From: Bacillota bacterium
GTDB taxonomy: Bacteria; Bacillota; Clostridia; Lachnospirales; Lachnospiraceae
Direction of reading: 5' to 3'
Assembly (NCBI GenBank): GCA_023421505.1
Contig: JAEZTJ010000023.1
Span: 1 to 16,233 of the forward strand
DNA: 16,233 nucleotides
The notes beneath the pieces are model-generated. The model had not been told where the DNA came from. It saw nothing but the letters and a program-made list of their open reading frames with translations, and made no database searches. The translations under genes and the position numbers were made by a program. Shown in pieces: positions 13,674 to 16,233 of the stretch (positions within the stretch are counted from its first letter, which is position 1; every line of letters starts with the position of its first letter).

Positions 13674-15268
13674 ATTTTGATCTTGCAAAGATCATGGACT
13701 GTTTCATCCCAAGGTGCAAGCTTTGCTAAATCATCATCCGACATGTCATTGCTAGGGCGGTTCTCTAGCAGGAACTTCAGATATTCATATAGATTTAAGT
13801 CATATGCCTTTGCCATCTCTACGATAGTAAGATAGAGTGAATTAGCTGTCGCGCCTTCTGGTGTGTCTGAAAAGAGCCAGTTCTTCCGACCTACAGTTAC
13901 TGGTCGGATTGCATTTTCGCTGAGATTGTTGCTCAGGCTGCACCGCCCATCTTCCAGATAAGTCATCAGAAAATCTCGGCGGTTCTTGATGTATGTGATT
14001 GCCTTCTTCAGTTTGGCATTATCTCCGGGAGTGACATGATTTACCCATGCTAAAAAGCCCTCAACGACTGGTTTCTGGTCCTTGAGACGATGATTTTCGA
14101 TTTGTTTATATGAGAGCCCTTTTTCTTTATAAGTTCGTTCGTACTCGAACAGCTTATTGCAATACAAGAACCCCTGCACTGCCGGATGAGTATAATCCTT
14201 CTCATGACCTTTCGGGATAGCCTCCAGCAGGTATCTCCTGATGTGTGCATAGCAGCAACAACGGTTGGTTTCATTTACTTTGTTGTAGCCCTGGTAAGCA
14301 TCGGCCATCAGATAGAATCCTGGATTAATTCCCTTAAGGAATTGTTTTGCATTTTCTCCCGCTCTCGTAGGAGTGTAGTTATAGAGGATGATTGGATTTA
14401 ATCCATCTTCGCCGGTTCGAACCACCCATAAGTAAGATTTGGTCTGTGCCCGTCGGTCTTCCTCTTTCAAAACCTGAATTGGAGTCTCGTCCATCATAAG
14501 GAATCTGCGTTTTAGTAGTTCCCGATGGAAGTAATCATACATTGGTTGGATATATTCGATGCCAGCTGTAATGATCCAATGCGCCATTGATGTCCGGCTG
14601 ATCGGAGCATTCATCTGTAGAAAATCCTGTTCCTGACGGTAAAGAGGAATGTACAACCCATACTTTCGATAAATGATATATGCCAGCAGGGACTCCGAAA
14701 CATAGCTTCCGGGAATTAATCCAGGAGTACCATTATCCTTAACAAACGGTACTTCCTCTGTTTGCTTACATACTTGGCACGAATAAGTAGTTGCCATGTA
14801 TTCAATACGCTCCAGCTTTGGAGGAGTATAAACTATTTCACTGCGGATTAATTCTGTTCCGATCGGAACCATTTGTGTTTGGCAGATAGGACACGCTTTT
14901 TCTTCATCGGTCAGTGTATCTACGTTCACTTGTCTGGTTGGGATGTCCTTGAATTGCTCTGCTAAAGTGGGTTTCTTTTTGCGTGGTTTCTTTGGAGTGG
15001 GGATTACTTCCGGTTCGATAAGTTCCACTGGTTCTTCTTCCTCCGGAAGGGACTCAAAAAGGTTCAATTGACCTGTGACATCAACGATGCGGCGTTCACT
15101 GGAAGCACCAAAATACTTCTGACGGAACCAAGCTAGCTCAGCCTTGAGATTATCGTTTTCAGCTTGCTGTCGGTTCATTGTTTCCGTAAGTGTTTTAATG
15201 GTAGTATTTAATTGTGCAATCATATCTTTAAGCTCTATGAGCTGGATATCTTTACTACTGTTCGCCAC
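13667..15268 (-). CDS. tnpC: IS66 transposase (DDE)
   Basis: This is the catalytic transposase of the element, 533 aa, a usual length for the family. Residues ~8-50 form a leucine-zipper-like coiled coil. A zinc-binding region has CPIC (126-129) and CQVC (164-167). The DDE residues are probably D260 (MMDETPIQVL), D323 (LMADAYQGYN) and E451 (LSNNLSENAIRPV). The C-terminal block SLYLTIVEMAKAYDLNLYEY is typical of IS66. The start is a GTG at 15268, 9 nt after AAGGAGC. That RBS lies in one arm of an inverted repeat, so expression may be limited. No frameshift is seen. Confidence 0.95.
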   Translation of the reverse strand: MANSSKDIQLIELKDMIAQLNTTIKTLTETMNRQQAENDNLKAELAWFRQKYFGASSERRIVDVTGQLNLFESLPEEEEPVELIEPEVIPTPKKPRKKKPTLAEQFKDIPTRQVNVDTLTDEEKACPICQTQMVPIGTELIRSEIVYTPPKLERIEYMATTYSCQVCKQTEEVPFVKDNGTPGLIPGSYVSESLLAYIIYRKYGLYIPLYRQEQDFLQMNAPISRTSMAHWIITAGIEYIQPMYDYFHRELLKRRFLMMDETPIQVLKEEDRRAQTKSYLWVVRTGEDGLNPIILYNYTPTRAGENAKQFLKGINPGFYLMADAYQGYNKVNETNRCCCYAHIRRYLLEAIPKGHEKDYTHPAVQGFLYCNKLFEYERTYKEKGLSYKQIENHRLKDQKPVVEGFLAWVNHVTPGDNAKLKKAITYIKNRRDFLMTYLEDGRCSLSNNLSENAIRPVTVGRKNWLFSDTPEGATANSLYLTIVEMAKAYDLNLYEYLKFLLENRPSNDMSDDDLAKLAPWDETVHDLCKIKME

Positions 15269-15269
15269 G

Positions 15270-15321
15270 TTTTTCGCTCCTTGATTTACTACAAATAGTA
15301 TACCACAAAAAGAGCGAAAAA
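15270..15321 (-). promoter_or_regulatory. Inverted repeat at the tnpC ribosome binding site
   Basis: TTTTTCGCTC (15270-15279) and GAGCGAAAAA (15312-15321) are perfect 10-bp arms in the tnpB-tnpC gap. On the mRNA one arm lies at the end of the tnpC RBS. Pairing would occlude it, which could keep transposase levels low. Confidence 0.5.
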
Positions 15322-15340
15322 GCTAGTAAAATCAAGGGTT

Positions 15341-15685
15341 TTAGGCTGTTTTAAGAGCTTTTGGCTGCTCAATTTCAAGCCCCGACATAAGCCAGTCGAA
15401 TTGCTGCCAGGTAATGCATTTTGCCTCTTTACTCGTTCTTGGCCAACGGTACTTGCCCTGAACAACGTCAAGCCGCTTATAAAGAAGAACCATTCCGTCA
15501 GGCTCTCGGAGTAAAACCTTAATACGATCACATCGTCTGCCACAGAATAAATAAATCGATCTACCATCCGGTTCCACTTTCAGCTGATCCAGAATGATGG
15601 CGCATAATCCATCCAAGGACTTGCGCATATCGGTATAGCCAGTAATGATATAGATGTTGGCTGCTGCGGAAATATCACCTAGCAT
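15341..15685 (-). CDS. tnpB: IS66 accessory protein TnpB (Orf2)
   Basis: This 114-aa IS66 Orf2 protein is needed for efficient transposition in studied members; its biochemistry is unresolved. The family blocks are GYTDMRKSLDGL (~17-28), LFCGRRCDRIKVL (~47-59) and LLYKRLD..QGKYRWP. The start at 15685 (MLGDISAAAN) is 9 nt after GGGAGG. The ATG overlaps the tnpA stop as ATGCTAG, so the two genes are translationally coupled. An in-frame upstream extension of 7 codons reads through the RBS and is rejected. Confidence 0.92.
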   Translation of the reverse strand: MLGDISAAANIYIITGYTDMRKSLDGLCAIILDQLKVEPDGRSIYLFCGRRCDRIKVLLREPDGMVLLYKRLDVVQGKYRWPRTSKEAKCITWQQFDWLMSGLEIEQPKALKTA

Positions 15686-16098
15686 AACATAATACCTCCC
15701 ACGCATCTCAGAGTGGTCTCAATCAGACTTTTATCTGAGTTGTTAAAGAAGCGGATTGTTGCATTACCAATCAGAATTTCAAAAGCGGGTAATTCCCTGA
15801 TTGCTAGATTTGGAAGCATGCAAGTGTTTTGTTCTGTTTGCATAGGAGCAGGTACTGATTTCGCATCAGGTACTAAGTCAACCTTGACCACTTCCTGCAA
15901 AGGAGTCGATGTATGCTTTACATTATCTGATGAGATGGGGATTGCCATTCCGCGCTTGCGATTTCGATTAATCCAGTTATAAAAGGTACTTGGATTAATA
16001 TCATTTACTAGGCACCATTGATGGTCAGAGAGACCGCTCTGGCGGCACTCCATGATAAGCCGAAACTGCTCATCGGTAGAAACTCGTTTTGATTTCAT
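15679..16098 (-). CDS. tnpA: IS66 accessory protein TnpA (Orf1)
   Basis: This 139-aa protein has an N-terminal helix-turn-helix (FRLIMECRQSGLSDHQWC, then INPSTFYNWINRNRKRG), as expected for IS66 Orf1. It presumably binds the element's ends. The start at 16098 (MKSKRVSTDE) follows AGGAGG at 9 nt. A longer frame to 16200 would translate the promoter and dyad repeats and is unlikely. The C-terminal FEILIGNATIRFFNNSDKSL resembles the conserved tail of the family. It overlaps tnpB by 7 bp. Confidence 0.9.
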   Translation of the reverse strand: MKSKRVSTDEQFRLIMECRQSGLSDHQWCLVNDINPSTFYNWINRNRKRGMAIPISSDNVKHTSTPLQEVVKVDLVPDAKSVPAPMQTEQNTCMLPNLAIRELPAFEILIGNATIRFFNNSDKSLIETTLRCVGGIMLC

Positions 16099-16118
16099 AA
16101 TTGCTAGCCTCCTAAATA

Positions 16119-16139
16119 GAGTAAAATGCTTGCATTCTC
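16119..16139 (+). repeat. IS66 internal dyad repeat, right inner copy
   Basis: GAGTAAAATGCTTGCATTCT, plus a final C, is a direct repeat of 16151-16172 with 11 bp between the copies. It has the same AATGC-NN-GCATT core. It lies in the tnpA leader. Confidence 0.8.
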
Positions 16140-16150
16140 GCAAAGGGATT

Positions 16151-16172
16151 GGAGTAAAATGCTCGCATTTCC
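16151..16172 (+). repeat. IS66 internal dyad repeat, right outer copy
   Basis: GGAGTAAAATGCTCGCATTT, plus CC, contains the perfect dyad AAATGC-TC-GCATTT. It sits just downstream of the predicted tnpA transcription start. It mirrors 13653-13673 near the other end. Confidence 0.85.
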
Positions 16173-16180
16173 TGATAACA

Positions 16181-16209
16181 ATTATAATGATAAATAACAT
16201 GGATTGAAA
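16181..16209 (-). promoter_or_regulatory. tnpA promoter
   Basis: On the minus strand a consensus TATAAT (16181-16186) lies 17 nt after TTTCAA (16204-16209), a weak -35. Transcription would start near 16175, at the edge of the outer dyad repeat. Confidence 0.6.
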
Positions 16210-16212
16210 TCC

Positions 16213-16233
16213 ACCCTTAAATTAGGCGCTTAC
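16213..16233 (-). repeat. IS66 terminal inverted repeat, right
   Basis: Reading inward from 16233 it is GTAAGCGCCTAATTTAAGGG, plus a final T. The window ends on its outermost base. Confidence 0.9.

Larger units (their letters stand above)
13593..16233 (-). mobile_element. Complete IS66-family insertion sequence
   Basis: The element is 2641 bp. Its outer ends are GTAAGCGCCTAATTTCGGGG (from 13593) and, read inward from 16233, GTAAGCGCCTAATTTAAGGG. The 21-bp repeats differ at only two positions. The GTAAGCG end is typical of the family. It contains tnpA, tnpB and tnpC in the standard order, all apparently intact. IS66 elements make 8-bp target duplications; the left candidate is CATTAATC (13585-13592), and the right partner lies outside the window. 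Confidence 0.95.

Noticed and set aside
15289..15567. 92-residue minus-strand frame overlapping tnpB
   Set aside because: It is out of frame with the clear IS66 Orf2 protein.

Overview
The window is AT-rich with Gram-positive-type AGGAGG ribosome binding sites. It carries a MobV-type relaxase, clostridial-style SbcCD and an IS66 element. This fits accessory DNA from a low-GC Firmicute, plausibly a gut or rumen Clostridia/Lachnospiraceae relative; the genus cannot be fixed from the sequence. Almost every gene is on the minus strand.

Region 1 (1-6.2 kb) looks like a decayed mobilizable element. It holds an unrecognised 213-aa gene with a probable C-terminal frameshift, and a 42-aa small ORF. 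Both sit behind near-identical promoter/operator-like cassettes. Next come a MobV/Pre-like relaxase (1282-2991) with a candidate oriT hairpin just upstream, and a two-gene operon (DUF1413 protein plus 66-aa protein) driven by a promoter bracketed by a perfect 15-bp inverted repeat. A lone plus-strand 349-aa gene of unknown function follows, then a 196-aa protein with a ribbon-helix-helix-like C-terminus (5553-6143). A truncated, frameshifted second copy of that last gene's 3' end lies at 3439-3570. The same terminator-bearing trailer occurs three times: after the relaxase, after the broken copy and after the intact copy.

Region 2 (6.2-6.8 kb) has no convincing protein gene. It contains a well-formed promoter-hairpin-terminator unit that predicts a plus-strand RNA of about 95 nt.

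Region 3 (6.8-13.4 kb) carries DNA-repair and probable defence genes. These are sbcD-sbcC (overlapping, with a clean terminator), a 221-aa protein with a GWYK.ATVYR motif, the broken C-terminal part of an SF2 helicase (two frameshifts and one amber codon), and a stand-alone von Willebrand A protein. The 221-aa start overlaps the helicase remnant's end, so the two were probably one operon that has since decayed.

Region 4 (13593-16233) is a complete IS66-family element of 2641 bp with matching 21-bp terminal repeats, tnpA, tnpB and tnpC in order, and internal dyad repeats near both ends. The window stops exactly at the outer base of its right terminal repeat, so the right-hand target duplication cannot be seen.
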